This document shows positions 37,475 to 45,673 of a stretch of 64,000 nucleotides of DNA, one piece after another. This DNA comes from VRUE01 sp963817905 (lineage in GTDB: Bacteria; Actinomycetota; Thermoleophilia; Solirubrobacterales; 70-9), in assembly GCA_963817905.1 (NCBI GenBank), contig CAWFPS010000003.1:1116001-1180000 (forward strand), in the 5' to 3' direction. The translations under genes were made by a program, and so were the position numbers. The notes under the pieces are model-generated. The model saw only the letters and a list, made by a program, of their open reading frames with translations, was not told where the DNA came from and did not search any database. The number at the start of each line of letters is the position of its first letter. The stretch's first letter is position 1.

Positions 37475-38320
37475 GTGCCTGTTCAAGACCTCAAGCTCCA
37501 CTCGTCGGGAAAGGTGAGGGAGATCTATGAGTGGGAGGACGACCTGCTGATGGTCGCCTCCGACCGGATCTCGATCTACGACGTGGTGATGCCGACGGCG
37601 ATCACCGACAAGGGAAAGGTGCTGAACCGGATCTCGGAATTCTGGTTCGAGCTGACCGGCGACATCGTCCCCAACCACTTCCTCTCGGCCGATGTGCCGG
37701 AAGAGGTCGCCGAACGGGCGATGCGGGTGCGGCGGCTGGAGATGTACCCGGTCGAGTGCGTCGTGCGCGGCTACCTCTCCGGCTCTGGCTGGAAGGAATA
37801 CAAGAACGGCGGCGCGGTCTGCGGGATCGAGCTGCCGCCCAACCTGCTCGAGTCCGACAAGCTGCCGGAGCCGATCTTCACTCCGGCAACCAAGGCCGAG
37901 ATCGGCGACCACGACGAGAACGTCGACTTCGAGCGCGCCGCCGAGATCGTCGGCGACCGAGCGCTGATGGAGGAGCTGCGGCGGATCTCGATCGAGGTCT
38001 ACACGCGCGGTGCCGAACACGCGGCGGAGCGCGGGATCATCTTGGCCGACACCAAGTTCGAGTTCGGCAGCCACGCGGGGGCGGAGATCGTCCTCGCCGA
38101 CGAGGTGCTGACTCCGGACTCCTCGCGCTTCTGGCCCGCCGACCGCTACCGACCGGGCGCCACGCAGCCCTCCTTCGACAAGCAGTACGTGCGCGACTGG
38201 GCCGACGAGGCGGGATGGGACCACACCCCGCCCGCTCCCGAGCTGCCGCCCGATGTGGTCGAGCAGACCCGAGCCAAGTACGTCGAGGCCTACGAGCGGA
38301 TCACGGAGCGCAGCTTCTAG
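37475..38320 (+). CDS. purC: SAICAR synthetase
   Basis: Adds aspartate to CAIR in purine synthesis. The protein is 281 aa from GTG 37475. It begins VPVQDLKLHSSGKVREIYE and carries MVASDRISIYDVVMPT, VVRGYLSGSGWKEY, ADTKFEFG and WPADRYRPG, all PurC blocks. Its TAG shares a base with the purS GTG (TAGTG), opening the tight purC-purS-purQ-(mini-ORF)-purL operon. Confidence 0.95.
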   Translation: MPVQDLKLHSSGKVREIYEWEDDLLMVASDRISIYDVVMPTAITDKGKVLNRISEFWFELTGDIVPNHFLSADVPEEVAERAMRVRRLEMYPVECVVRGYLSGSGWKEYKNGGAVCGIELPPNLLESDKLPEPIFTPATKAEIGDHDENVDFERAAEIVGDRALMEELRRISIEVYTRGAEHAAERGIILADTKFEFGSHAGAEIVLADEVLTPDSSRFWPADRYRPGATQPSFDKQYVRDWADEAGWDHTPPAPELPPDVVEQTRAKYVEAYERITERSF

Positions 38321-38556
38321 TGGCGAAGGCCCGGGTGCTGATCCGCCCGAAGGAGGGCATCCTCGATCCTCAGGGCAAGGCGGTGGAGCGGGCATTGCCG
38401 GCGCTCGGCTTTGAGGGGATCGAGCACGTGCACGTCGGCCGCATGGTCGAGCTCGAGGCCGAGGACCCGGCGCGGCTGGCGGAGCTCTGCGAGAAGCTGC
38501 TCGCCAACCCGCTGATCGAGGACTACGAGATCGAGCAGCTCGACGGCGCCGCCTGA
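38320..38556 (+). CDS. purS: FGAM synthase subunit PurS
   Basis: Small bridging subunit of the PurLQS complex that makes FGAM. The protein is 78 aa: VAKARVLIRPKEGILDPQGKAVERAL, GFEGIEHVHVGRMVEL and CEKLLANPLIEDYEIE match PurS. GTG 38320 overlaps the purC stop and its own TGA overlaps the purQ ATG (TGATG). Size and fold are as expected. Confidence 0.94.
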   Translation: MAKARVLIRPKEGILDPQGKAVERALPALGFEGIEHVHVGRMVELEAEDPARLAELCEKLLANPLIEDYEIEQLDGAA

Positions 38557-39215
38557 TGCGCTGGGGCGTGCTCCAGTTCCCGGGCTCCTGCGACGAGCGA
38601 GACGCACTGCACGCCTGCGAGCTGAGCGGCGGCGAGGCACGTCTGGTCTGGCACGAAGAGCGCGACCTGGAGGAGATCGACGCGGTCGTCGTCCCGGGCG
38701 GCTTCTCCTACGGCGACTACCTGCGGGCGGGAGCGATCGCCCGCTTCTCCCCGGCGATGGAGGCCGTGACCGAGTTCGCCGCCGCCGGCGGCCCGGTGCT
38801 GGGCATCTGCAACGGCTTCCAAGTCCTCTGCGAGGCCGGACTGCTCCCAGGCGCCCTGCTGGTAAACGAGACGCTCCGCTTCACCTGCCGCCAACTGGAA
38901 CTACTGGTCGATGGGCCGATACGTCAAGGTGGCCTTGACGTATCGGCCCATCGACCCATGCTTTCGATACCGGCTAAGCATGGGGAAGGGCGGTACTGGG
39001 CGCCGGAGGGGGTGCTCGATGCGCTGGAGGCGAACGGGCAGGTTGCTTATCGCTATGCGCCGGGGTCCAACCCGAACGGATCGGCTCGGGACATCGCTGG
39101 GGTTTGGAACGAGGCCGGGAACGTGCTCGGGTTGATGCCGCACCCGGAGCACGCGGTCGATCCGCTCACCGGGTCGACCGACGGGCTGAAGGTGTTCGAG
39201 GCGGTCGCCACATGA
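38556..39215 (+). CDS. purQ: FGAM synthase glutaminase subunit PurQ, with a palindrome in the middle
   Basis: Glutamine amidotransferase subunit supplying ammonia to PurL; 219 aa. It begins MRWGVLQFPGSCDERDA. VPGGFSYGDYLRAGAIA and VLGICNGFQVLCEAG (nucleophile Cys) are followed late by MPHPEHAVD with the catalytic His and Glu. Around residues 118-143 the usual VENxDTPFT-like stretch is not recognisable; instead there is LLVDGPIRQGGLDVSAHRP, encoded by a perfect inverted repeat (38906-38956). Total length is normal, so this looks like a replacement. Its stop overlaps a mini-ORF that leads to purL. Confidence 0.9.
   Translation: MRWGVLQFPGSCDERDALHACELSGGEARLVWHEERDLEEIDAVVVPGGFSYGDYLRAGAIARFSPAMEAVTEFAAAGGPVLGICNGFQVLCEAGLLPGALLVNETLRFTCRQLELLVDGPIRQGGLDVSAHRPMLSIPAKHGEGRYWAPEGVLDALEANGQVAYRYAPGSNPNGSARDIAGVWNEAGNVLGLMPHPEHAVDPLTGSTDGLKVFEAVAT
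38906..38984. repeat. Perfect 24-bp inverted repeat plus second palindrome inside purQ
   Basis: Arms 38906-38929 and 38933-38956 (GGTCGATGGGCCGATACGTC...) are perfectly complementary with a 3-nt loop. Directly adjoining is CCCATGCTT (38955-38963) / AAGCATGGG (38976-38984). Both are read in frame within purQ. Confidence 0.93.
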
Positions 39216-39277
39216 GCTTCCGGTGCGCCTTTTCCCCTCTATTCCCGGATAAAGCGCACCGGAAGGAGGGATCTTGA
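39212..39277 (+). CDS. 21-codon mini-ORF formed by FRCA palindromic repeat copy 3 (purQ-purL junction)
   Basis: ATG 39212 overlaps the purQ TGA (ATGA), and its own TGA (39275-39277) overlaps the purL TTG at 39274 (TTGA). The peptide reads MSFRCAFSPLFPDKAHRKEG then S. The palindrome arms are CTTCCGGTGCGC and GCGCACCGGAAG, and the right arm ends GGAAGGAGGG, which also serves as the purL ribosome binding site. Frame, first residues and coupled ends match the copy between dnaJ and hspR. Peptide function unknown. Confidence 0.4.
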   Translation: MSFRCAFSPLFPDKAHRKEGS

Positions 39278-41463
39278 GCGTCGAGACGGCCAAGCACCGT
39301 GAGCTGGGCCTGACCGATGCCGAGTTCGAGCTGATCGTCGAGAAGCTCGGGCGCGAGCCCAACGACGTCGAGCTGGCGATGTTCAGCCTGCTCTGGTCCG
39401 AGCACTGCGCCTACAAGCACTCGCGCAAGCTGCTGCGCCGGCTGCCGACCGAGGGTGAGCGGGTGGTGATGGGGCCGGGAGAGAACGCCGGCGCGGTCGA
39501 CATCGGCAACGGCTACGCGGTCGCCTTCAAGGTCGAGTCCCACAATCACCCCAGTGCCGTCGAACCGTTCCAGGGCGCGGCGACGGGAGTCGGCGGCATC
39601 CTCCGCGACGTCTTCGCGATCGGCGCCCGCCCGATCGCGATCCTCGACTCGCTGCGCTTCGGCGAGCTCGACTCGCTGCGTTCGCGGCACCTGCTCGACG
39701 GGGCGGTGCGCGGGATCGGCCACTACGGCAACTCGATCGGCGTGCCCAACGTCGGCGGCGAGATCTACTTCGAGGCGCCCTACGAGCACAATTGCCTGGT
39801 CAACGCGATGTGCGTCGGGCTGGCGAAAACCGAGGAGATGGTGCGCGCCGCCGCCGCCGGGGTCGGCAACGCGGTCGTCCTGATGGGCGCCTCGACCGGG
39901 CGCGACGGGATCGGCGGCGCCTCGGTGCTGGCCTCGGCCGAGCTCGGCGAGGGCGACGAGGCGAAGCGGCCGACGGTGCAGATCGGCGACCCATTCGAGG
40001 AGTCGAAGGTGCTGGAGTGTTGTCTGGAGCTGCTTGAGCGGGGGCTGCTGGTCTCGCTGCAGGACCTCGGCGCGGCCGGGCTGACCTCCTCGGCGAGCGA
40101 GATGGCCTCGGCGGGCGGGCTCGGCATCGAGATCGACGTGGCGCGCGTGCCCCTGCGCGAGGCCGACATGGAGCCCTTCGAGATCATGGTCTCCGAGTCT
40201 CAGGAGCGGATGCTCGCGGTGGTCGAGCCGGCCAAGGTCGCCGCGGTGCTGGCCGTCTGCGAGAAATGGCAGACGGGATCGGCGGAGATCGGCGTGGTCA
40301 CCGACAGCGGCCAGGTGCGGGTGCTGCGCGACGGCGAGGTTGTCGGCGAGATGCCCGTCGCGGCACTGGTCGACGACTGCCCCCTCTACGACCTCAGCCC
40401 GGCGGAGCCGGAGGGATGGGCCTACGGCAACCGGGCGACGCTCGATGCGGGCGCCTCAGCTGAGGACACCCTGCTCTCCCTGCTCTCCTCCCCCAGCGTC
40501 GCCTCCAAGCGCTGGGCCTTCGAGCAGTACGACTCGGTGGTCGGCTCGCGCACCGTGCGCCGACCCGAGTCCGCCGACGCGGCCGTCCTGCAGATCCCCG
40601 AGGCCGGCAACGCGATTGCCGTGTCTATTGACGGCAATGGCCGCCGCGTCGCCTGCGACCCGGGCACCGGGACGATCGAGGCGGTGCTCGAGTGCGCCCA
40701 GAACCTCGCCTGCGTCGGCGCCGAGCCGCTCGGCCTGACCAACTGCCTCAACTTCGGCAACCCCGAGAAACCGGCGACCGCCTGGCAGCTCGAGCGCAGC
40801 GTCAGCGCACTGGCCGAGGTCTGCGAGGCGCTCGGCGTCCCAGTCGTCGGCGGCAACGTCTCTCTCTATAACGAGGGGCCGGAAGGCCCGATCTACCCGA
40901 CCCCGGTGATTAGCATGGTCGGCGAGCTGCCCGACCCGGCCCAGACCTGCGGCAGCGGCTTCGCTGCGGAGGGCGAGGCGATCGCCCTGCTCGGCACCTT
41001 CGCCCCGACCCTCGCCGGCTCGGAGCTGGCCAAGCTGCGCGGCGAGCTCGACGCCGGTCTCCCCCAGCCCGAGATCGCCGCCGTTGCCACGGCCTGCGCC
41101 AGCGTCCGCGAGGCGGTCCGGGCCGGCAAGCTCTCCTCCGCCCACGACATCAGCGACGGCGGCCTCGCCTGCGCCCTGGCCGAGTCGGCAATTGGCGCCG
41201 GCATCGGCTGCCGCGTCGACCTCCAGCCGCTGCGTGAACGCGGCTGCTCCCCCGAGGAGGCGCTGTTCGGTGAGGGGACCGGTGGCTTCCTGCTCAGCGG
41301 CGACCGCGAGGTGCTGGAGGAGCTCGGCGCCCTCGTCCTCGGCGAGACCGGCGGCAGCACGATCGAGGTCGCCGCCGGCGACCGCAGCTTCATCCTCGGC
41401 GTCGGCACCGCCGCGAGCGCCTGGCGCTCGCTGGCGTCACAGGCCGAGCGCGAAGGCGCCTGA
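39274..41463 (+). CDS. purL: FGAM synthase catalytic subunit PurL (small type)
   Basis: ATP-dependent conversion of FGAR to FGAM with PurQ and PurS. The protein is 729 aa, the size of small PurL. It has WSEHCAYKHSRKLLR, FKVESHNHPSAVEPFQGAATGVGGI, GIGHYGNSIGVPNVGGE and the second half FNCLNFGNPEKP-like LTNCLNFGNPEKP and VGGNVSLYNE. TTG 39274 follows GGAAGGAGGG at good spacing and gives the usual N-terminus (SVETAKHRELGLTDAEFE). Last gene of the purC operon. Confidence 0.95.
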   Translation: MSVETAKHRELGLTDAEFELIVEKLGREPNDVELAMFSLLWSEHCAYKHSRKLLRRLPTEGERVVMGPGENAGAVDIGNGYAVAFKVESHNHPSAVEPFQGAATGVGGILRDVFAIGARPIAILDSLRFGELDSLRSRHLLDGAVRGIGHYGNSIGVPNVGGEIYFEAPYEHNCLVNAMCVGLAKTEEMVRAAAAGVGNAVVLMGASTGRDGIGGASVLASAELGEGDEAKRPTVQIGDPFEESKVLECCLELLERGLLVSLQDLGAAGLTSSASEMASAGGLGIEIDVARVPLREADMEPFEIMVSESQERMLAVVEPAKVAAVLAVCEKWQTGSAEIGVVTDSGQVRVLRDGEVVGEMPVAALVDDCPLYDLSPAEPEGWAYGNRATLDAGASAEDTLLSLLSSPSVASKRWAFEQYDSVVGSRTVRRPESADAAVLQIPEAGNAIAVSIDGNGRRVACDPGTGTIEAVLECAQNLACVGAEPLGLTNCLNFGNPEKPATAWQLERSVSALAEVCEALGVPVVGGNVSLYNEGPEGPIYPTPVISMVGELPDPAQTCGSGFAAEGEAIALLGTFAPTLAGSELAKLRGELDAGLPQPEIAAVATACASVREAVRAGKLSSAHDISDGGLACALAESAIGAGIGCRVDLQPLRERGCSPEEALFGEGTGGFLLSGDREVLEELGALVLGETGGSTIEVAAGDRSFILGVGTAASAWRSLASQAEREGA

Positions 41464-41591
41464 GCTCCGGGGGGACATTCTCCCGGTTGAAAACCCGATA
41501 TTTTGCCGGTTCAATTTCTTCTATTCCTTCCGCTATAAATCTTTTGTTTTTCCCTCTAGATAGCTTCTTTTTTTCCTGTTAAACTGGGCTA
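41464..41591 (+). promoter_or_regulatory. AT-rich promoter region before the AAA ATPase gene
   Basis: The 128-nt gap is strikingly T-rich compared with its surroundings. TTCAAT followed after 18 nt by TATAAA is a plausible -35/-10 pair. The composition change marks the left edge of an accessory segment. Confidence 0.4.
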
Positions 41592-42842
41592 ATGCCCTAT
41601 GTAGAGCGAATAGTTGATGGCGAGCTCAGGGAGGATCTAGCGGCAATTGGCGCCGCCGTTGTCGAGGGTCCGAAGGCGTGCGGCAAGACAATGACCGCTC
41701 AGCACGCCGCGGCAAGCGAAGTTCGCCTTGACGTCGACCCCAAAGCGCGAGAGGCAGCAGCGCTCGAACCCGCCTTCGTTCTCGATGGACCAGCGCCGCG
41801 GCTGATCGACGAGTGGCAACTCGAGCCGCAGCTTTGGAACCACGTACGACGAGCGATCGACGACCGCGGGAAGCCTGGCCAGTTCATCCTCACCGGCTCG
41901 GCACTCCCCGCAGACGACATCACCCGCCACTCGGGTGCCGGGCGCCTGACTCGGCTCCGAATGCGACCAATGACGCTTTTCGAGAAGGGCGAAAGCAGCG
42001 GCCGCATCTCTCTCGCCCGCCTGCTCGATGGGGGCAAGGAGGGCTCGCCGGAGGCGAAGCTGACCGTGCCGGAGATCGCGGATGAGATCTCGATCGGAGG
42101 ATGGCCTGGCTTCCTGGAGCAGCCGAAGGAGCGAGCGCTCACAGCAGCTCGGCGCTACATCGAGGAGATAAGGCGGGTCGACGTCAGGGCTGTCAGCGAA
42201 GTGCGCCGTGACCCGGTCAAGGTTGGCCGCCTACTGCGCAGTATCGGGCGCAATGTCGCAACCCAGACCCCTGTATCCACCCTCGCCCGCGATGCGGGTG
42301 GCACCGAGGGGCCGCTCAAGCACGAGACCGCTGACGAATACCTCGATGCCCTAAGGAGGTTGATGGTCGTCGAGGACCAGCCGGCCTGGGGCGTCCACCT
42401 GCGGACCACGCACACCCTGCGCAAGGCCTCGAAGCTTCACTTCGTCGACCCGTCGCTTGCGGTAGCCGCGATGCGCAGTGGCCCCGAGCGCCTGGTCCGG
42501 GACCTGAAAGCTCTTGGGCTCCTCTTCGAGTCGATGGTGATCCGCGACCTGCGCGTCTACGCCCAGGCAGCCGACGCCGAAGTCCTCCACTACCGCGACA
42601 GCGACGGGCTCGAGGTCGACGCCATCGTCGAGTGCCGCGACGGGCGCTGGGCCGCCTTCGAGGTCAAGCTCGGCTTCCACCAGGTCGAGGAGGCGAGCGC
42701 GAACCTGCACAAGTTCGTCAAGCGGATCGACACCTCAGGATGCGGCCCGCCGGCCGCGCTGGGCGTGATCATCGGCAGTGGCTACGGCTACCGCAAGGAG
42801 GACGGCGTCCATGTCATCCCGATTGGCGCGCTTGGGCCGTAG
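41592..42842 (+). CDS. AAA_14/DUF4143-type ATPase
   Basis: The protein is 416 aa. Walker A is GPKACGKTMTA (about 27-37) and Walker B PRLIDEWQ (about 70-77), followed by a sensor-like TGSALP. The C-terminal about 130 residues (FESMVIRDLRVYAQ, VLHYRDSDGLEVDAIVE, WAAFEVKLG) form the DUF4143 part, with a PD-(D/E)xK-like pattern Glu...Asp...Glu-x-Lys. These proteins are widespread in mobile and accessory regions and of unknown function; a nuclease or toxin-associated role has been suggested by fold. AT-rich upstream DNA supports recent acquisition. Confidence 0.82.
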   Translation: MPYVERIVDGELREDLAAIGAAVVEGPKACGKTMTAQHAAASEVRLDVDPKAREAAALEPAFVLDGPAPRLIDEWQLEPQLWNHVRRAIDDRGKPGQFILTGSALPADDITRHSGAGRLTRLRMRPMTLFEKGESSGRISLARLLDGGKEGSPEAKLTVPEIADEISIGGWPGFLEQPKERALTAARRYIEEIRRVDVRAVSEVRRDPVKVGRLLRSIGRNVATQTPVSTLARDAGGTEGPLKHETADEYLDALRRLMVVEDQPAWGVHLRTTHTLRKASKLHFVDPSLAVAAMRSGPERLVRDLKALGLLFESMVIRDLRVYAQAADAEVLHYRDSDGLEVDAIVECRDGRWAAFEVKLGFHQVEEASANLHKFVKRIDTSGCGPPAALGVIIGSGYGYRKEDGVHVIPIGALGP

Positions 42843-42872
42843 GCGAGAGCCGAGGCAATCGAAACCGGGTTT

Positions 42873-43283
42873 TCAGGGATCGCGGTCAACGTGCGCCGAC
42901 GGCGCTCCGCCGACAGCGCAGGCGGGCGTGCCTCCGGGCAGGCGGTGCCGGTTGCGGGAGACGAGGCGATAGACGGCCGCCGCCAGGGGTGAGATGCCGG
43001 GCAGGGTCATCGCCCGGCCGGCGGCTCGCCAGGTCCACCCGGCCTGGGCAAGCGCGGCGGCAATCGCCTCGTGGCCGCCGCGGACGCTGCCGTCGGACTC
43101 GACCCAGCGCACGGCCTCGGCGGCCTGCTCGGGTGTGATCCCGAGGCGGTCGAGGTCGGTGAGCTGCCAGGCGACGATCTTCGCGCCCGGGCAGATCCGG
43201 CCGAGCAGGCGAGCCGAACTCGTGCAGAAACCGCAGTCGCCGTCGAAGACGAGCACCGGGCGCCGCTTCCCGTCGATGGCCAC
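42873..43283 (-). CDS. DCC-family (DUF393) thiol-disulfide oxidoreductase-like protein
   Basis: The protein is 136 aa from GTG 43283, beginning VAIDGKRRPVLVFDGDCGFCTSSARLL, where DGDCGFC is the DxDCxxC signature of the family. Downstream WVESDGSVRGGHEAI and a C-terminal hydrophobic patch fit. It probably acts in thiol redox. It overlaps nothing but lies 1 nt after the TetR stop, so both are transcribed together. A longer ORF upstream is the shadow of TetR. Confidence 0.82.
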   Translation of the reverse strand: MAIDGKRRPVLVFDGDCGFCTSSARLLGRICPGAKIVAWQLTDLDRLGITPEQAAEAVRWVESDGSVRGGHEAIAAALAQAGWTWRAAGRAMTLPGISPLAAAVYRLVSRNRHRLPGGTPACAVGGAPSAHVDRDP

Positions 43284-43284
43284 C

Positions 43285-43845
43285 TCAGCCCCAGGACTCG
43301 GCCAGCAGGCGATCGATCGCCAGTTGCAGCGCCTGGCGCCGGCTCCTTCCCCGGTGGTCGACCCGGATGAAGCCGCTGCCGACGAAGAGCGAGAAGGCGA
43401 GGATGCTGCGTGCCTCGACGTCGTCCTCGTCGACGCAGATCGGCGCGAACCACGAGCGCAGGTACTCCATGCGCCGCTCGTCCACCCGGCGCAGCCGGGT
43501 AGCGATCTCCTCGTCCCGCCGCGCCCAGTCGCGCAGCGCCAGCTCGACCGGGCGCAGGTCCACCGCATCCGCCGCCAACTCGAAAAGGCGCTGGAGCATG
43601 GCGCGCGGCTCGTCCGGCTCGCTCTCGACCTCGGCGACGACATCGGCGATCACGGTGCGCTCCCACATGTCCAGCATCTCCTCGATCAGCGCCGCCCGGT
43701 CCTTGAAGTGCCAGTAGAAGCCTCCCTTGGAGACCCCCAAGCCGACCGCCAGCGCCTCGACCCGGATGCCCTCCGGACCGCCTTCCGCAAGCGCCCGCAG
43801 CGCGGCCTCGATCCATGCCTCCCGGGGGGTTTGGACCCTGGCCAT
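43285..43845 (-). CDS. TetR-family regulator
   Basis: The protein is 186 aa from ATG 43845. The N-terminal helix-turn-helix spans about residues 8-55 (AWIEAALRALAEGG, RVEALAVGLGVSKGGFYWHFKDRAAL). The ligand domain follows, with TetR_C-like sequence. Two copies of ATACG-N4-CGTAT lie just upstream (43856-43869 and 43900-43913) between this gene and the divergent gene at 43929, so it very likely controls both. Start ATG 43881 would place the coding region over the first operator and is less likely. Confidence 0.87.
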   Translation of the reverse strand: MARVQTPREAWIEAALRALAEGGPEGIRVEALAVGLGVSKGGFYWHFKDRAALIEEMLDMWERTVIADVVAEVESEPDEPRAMLQRLFELAADAVDLRPVELALRDWARRDEEIATRLRRVDERRMEYLRSWFAPICVDEDDVEARSILAFSLFVGSGFIRVDHRGRSRRQALQLAIDRLLAESWG

Positions 43846-43855
43846 GGACAGATCT

Positions 43856-43913
43856 ATACGGCAACGTATTGACAGATGCAAGCCGCTCGCCTAACGTCCA
43901 TACGACACCGTAT
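43856..43913 (+). promoter_or_regulatory. Twin TetR operators and divergent promoter
   Basis: ATACG-GCAA-CGTAT (43856-43869) and ATACG-ACAC-CGTAT (43900-43913), 44 nt apart. Between them lies TTGACA (43869-43874), 17 nt, TAACGT (43892-43897), a good promoter reading into the gene at 43929. Operator 1 abuts the -35 and operator 2 covers the start-point region, a repression geometry. Confidence 0.75.
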
Positions 43914-43928
43914 AGATGGAGGCTGAAG

Positions 43929-44565
43929 ATGAAGCTCCCCAACGCCGAGCACGAATGCCGCCCCTGGAGAATTCACGAGCTGGTGCCCGACTTCACCCTG
44001 GAGGACGTCTGGGCCCTGCCCATGCGAGGCGGCCCCGAGGATTTCGAGGCCGTGCTCGAGCTGGCCGGCTCCTTCGACCCGTCCCAGGTCGAATCCGGAC
44101 CCACCCGCTTCCTCTGGAACCTGCGCGACCGGCTCGGCCGCTGGTTCGATCTAGGCGAGATCTTCGAGCCCGGCCGAGAGCCGAGACGCTGAGGGCCTCC
44201 TCATCCCCGGCAGCAGCGAGAACTCGCTGCGCGACCGGCTCCCGCCCGACTTGCGCGACCCGGTGGCGGACGTCACCTTCGGCTCGCTCCCCTTCGTCCC
44301 CATTTACCGCACCTACCGCGAGGCCGCCGCCGAGATCTCCAACAGGACGGTCCACGGCGTCGCCCATCTCGGCTGGGTCGATCTGGGCGATGGCCGTTTC
44401 GAGGGCCGGATGGCCGTCTATGTGAAGCCCCGCGGCGCCTTCGGCAAGGCCTACATGGCCCTGATCAAGCCGTTCCGCTACTGGGTGGTGTACCCGGCAG
44501 CGATGCGCCAGATGGAGCGGGCATGGGATGCGCGCGTGAGTGCAGCCTCGGCGACAGCGCCGTAG
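43929..44565 (+). CDS. DUF2867-like protein, interrupted by a one-base frameshift
   Basis: ATG 43929 reads MKLPNAEHECRPWRIHELVPDF and continues to a stop at 44192. The rest of the domain continues one frame over (GLLIPGSSENSLRDRLPPDL, VPIYRTYREAAAEISN, MAVYVKPRGAFGKAYMALIKPFRYWVVYP) to 44565. The total length is 3n+1, so one extra base around 44165-44190 explains the break. The sequence resembles DUF2867/SRPBCC-type proteins often found beside TetR repressors. It is the likely regulated target of the adjacent TetR. Sequence error or recent decay are both possible. Confidence 0.65.
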
Positions 44566-44719
44566 GGCGCTCGTTTGCCGCATCGTCCGAGGGCCGAGCG
44601 CGTCTCTGGCCATCCCGTCCTCTCGAATAGGACTACGCTGATCGCGGCGCACGGGTGTCAGCTTGATGACGTGATCGAAGCGGTCGAGGAAGGAATGCGA
44701 TGGAGGAGCGGTCCTGGGG

Positions 44720-45673
44720 TTGCTCGCGATCATGCTGGTCGGAGTCTCGCCGGCATCGGCGGCAACCGAAGTCGGCGACAACTGTCTGGCGACCAGCACC
44801 CTGGGTAGCAACTTCACGGCCTTTGAGTCCGCGAAGGGCGAAGGCAACTCGTTGCCGCTGGTGGCGCCCACAGGAGGAATCGTCACGGCGTGGAGGGTCA
44901 ACTCGAAAGTCCCAGCCGAATTCATTGAGCAGTTGAAGGTTCTGCGGCCCACCGGAAACCCGAAAACCTTCCAGACGGTCGCGGAGAGCAGTACGGGCAA
45001 CGTCGAGTTTGGACAGAACACGTTCGCAGCGCGCATTCCGGTACAGGCCGGAGACCGGTTCGCTGCCGCCGCCGGACCGAGCACACCGATTGTGTACTGC
45101 CCCAGCGCCGACAGCAGCGACGAAATGAGCTACACGCCGAGCAACGTCGCGGTTGGATCGGCAAACGAATACGCGACGTCCTCCAGCGTCCGAATTGCGA
45201 TCACCGCCGTGATCGAGCCCGACGCCGACGGCGACGGCTACGGCGACGAGACGCAGGACAAGTGCCCGCGCAGCGCGGCAATCCAGGCGATCGAGTGCCC
45301 GGTGATCGCGCTCGGAACTTACGGCCTCGCCAACAAGGGATCGGCCTTGGTCCTCGCCTCGGCCAGCTCTCAGTCGACGGTGAGCGTCTCCGGCACGGTC
45401 AAAATCCCGAAGAGCGGCAAGAAGAAAGCCAAGACCGTGACGATCTTCGGCGGCTCCAAGCCCGTCGGGCCCGGCCAGGTCATTCCCTTCACGCTGGCCT
45501 ACTCCGCCAACCTCAAGGCGGCGCTGGCGTCCCTGCCCAAGGCCAAGAAGCTGACCATGCTGGTGAGCGCCACGACGACCGACCTCGCGGGCCAGCTCAG
45601 CCAGAGCCAGGTCTCGCTAAAGATCAAAGGCCAGCGGAAGAAAGCGAAACCGAAGAAGAAGTCGAAGAACTGA
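44720..45673 (+). CDS. Secreted protein A with calcium-binding-like DxDGDGxGD motif (paralogue 1)
   Basis: The protein is 317 aa in the open frame. A hydrophobic leader ends ASA before ATEVGDNCLAT. A beta-rich N-terminal domain (GGIVTAWRVNSKVPAEFIEQLKVL, TFAARIPVQAGDRFA) leads to a thrombospondin-type-3-like segment DADGDGYGDETQDKCP (about 165-180). A C-terminal domain with TVSVSGTVKIPKSGKKKAK, TTTDLAGQLSQSQVS and a lysine-rich tail follows. The frame has only TTG 44720 as start; ATGs at 44695 and 44700 are out of frame, so a frameshift in the signal peptide is likely. The 3' end overlaps an antisense MFS fragment by 50 nt. Function unknown; paralogues at 46474 and 49547. Confidence 0.7.
   Translation: MLAIMLVGVSPASAATEVGDNCLATSTLGSNFTAFESAKGEGNSLPLVAPTGGIVTAWRVNSKVPAEFIEQLKVLRPTGNPKTFQTVAESSTGNVEFGQNTFAARIPVQAGDRFAAAAGPSTPIVYCPSADSSDEMSYTPSNVAVGSANEYATSSSVRIAITAVIEPDADGDGYGDETQDKCPRSAAIQAIECPVIALGTYGLANKGSALVLASASSQSTVSVSGTVKIPKSGKKKAKTVTIFGGSKPVGPGQVIPFTLAYSANLKAALASLPKAKKLTMLVSATTTDLAGQLSQSQVSLKIKGQRKKAKPKKKSKN

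Noticed and set aside
38901..39362. Antisense 153-aa ORF over purQ
   Set aside because: It exists because the palindrome reads similarly on both strands; no start context or homology.
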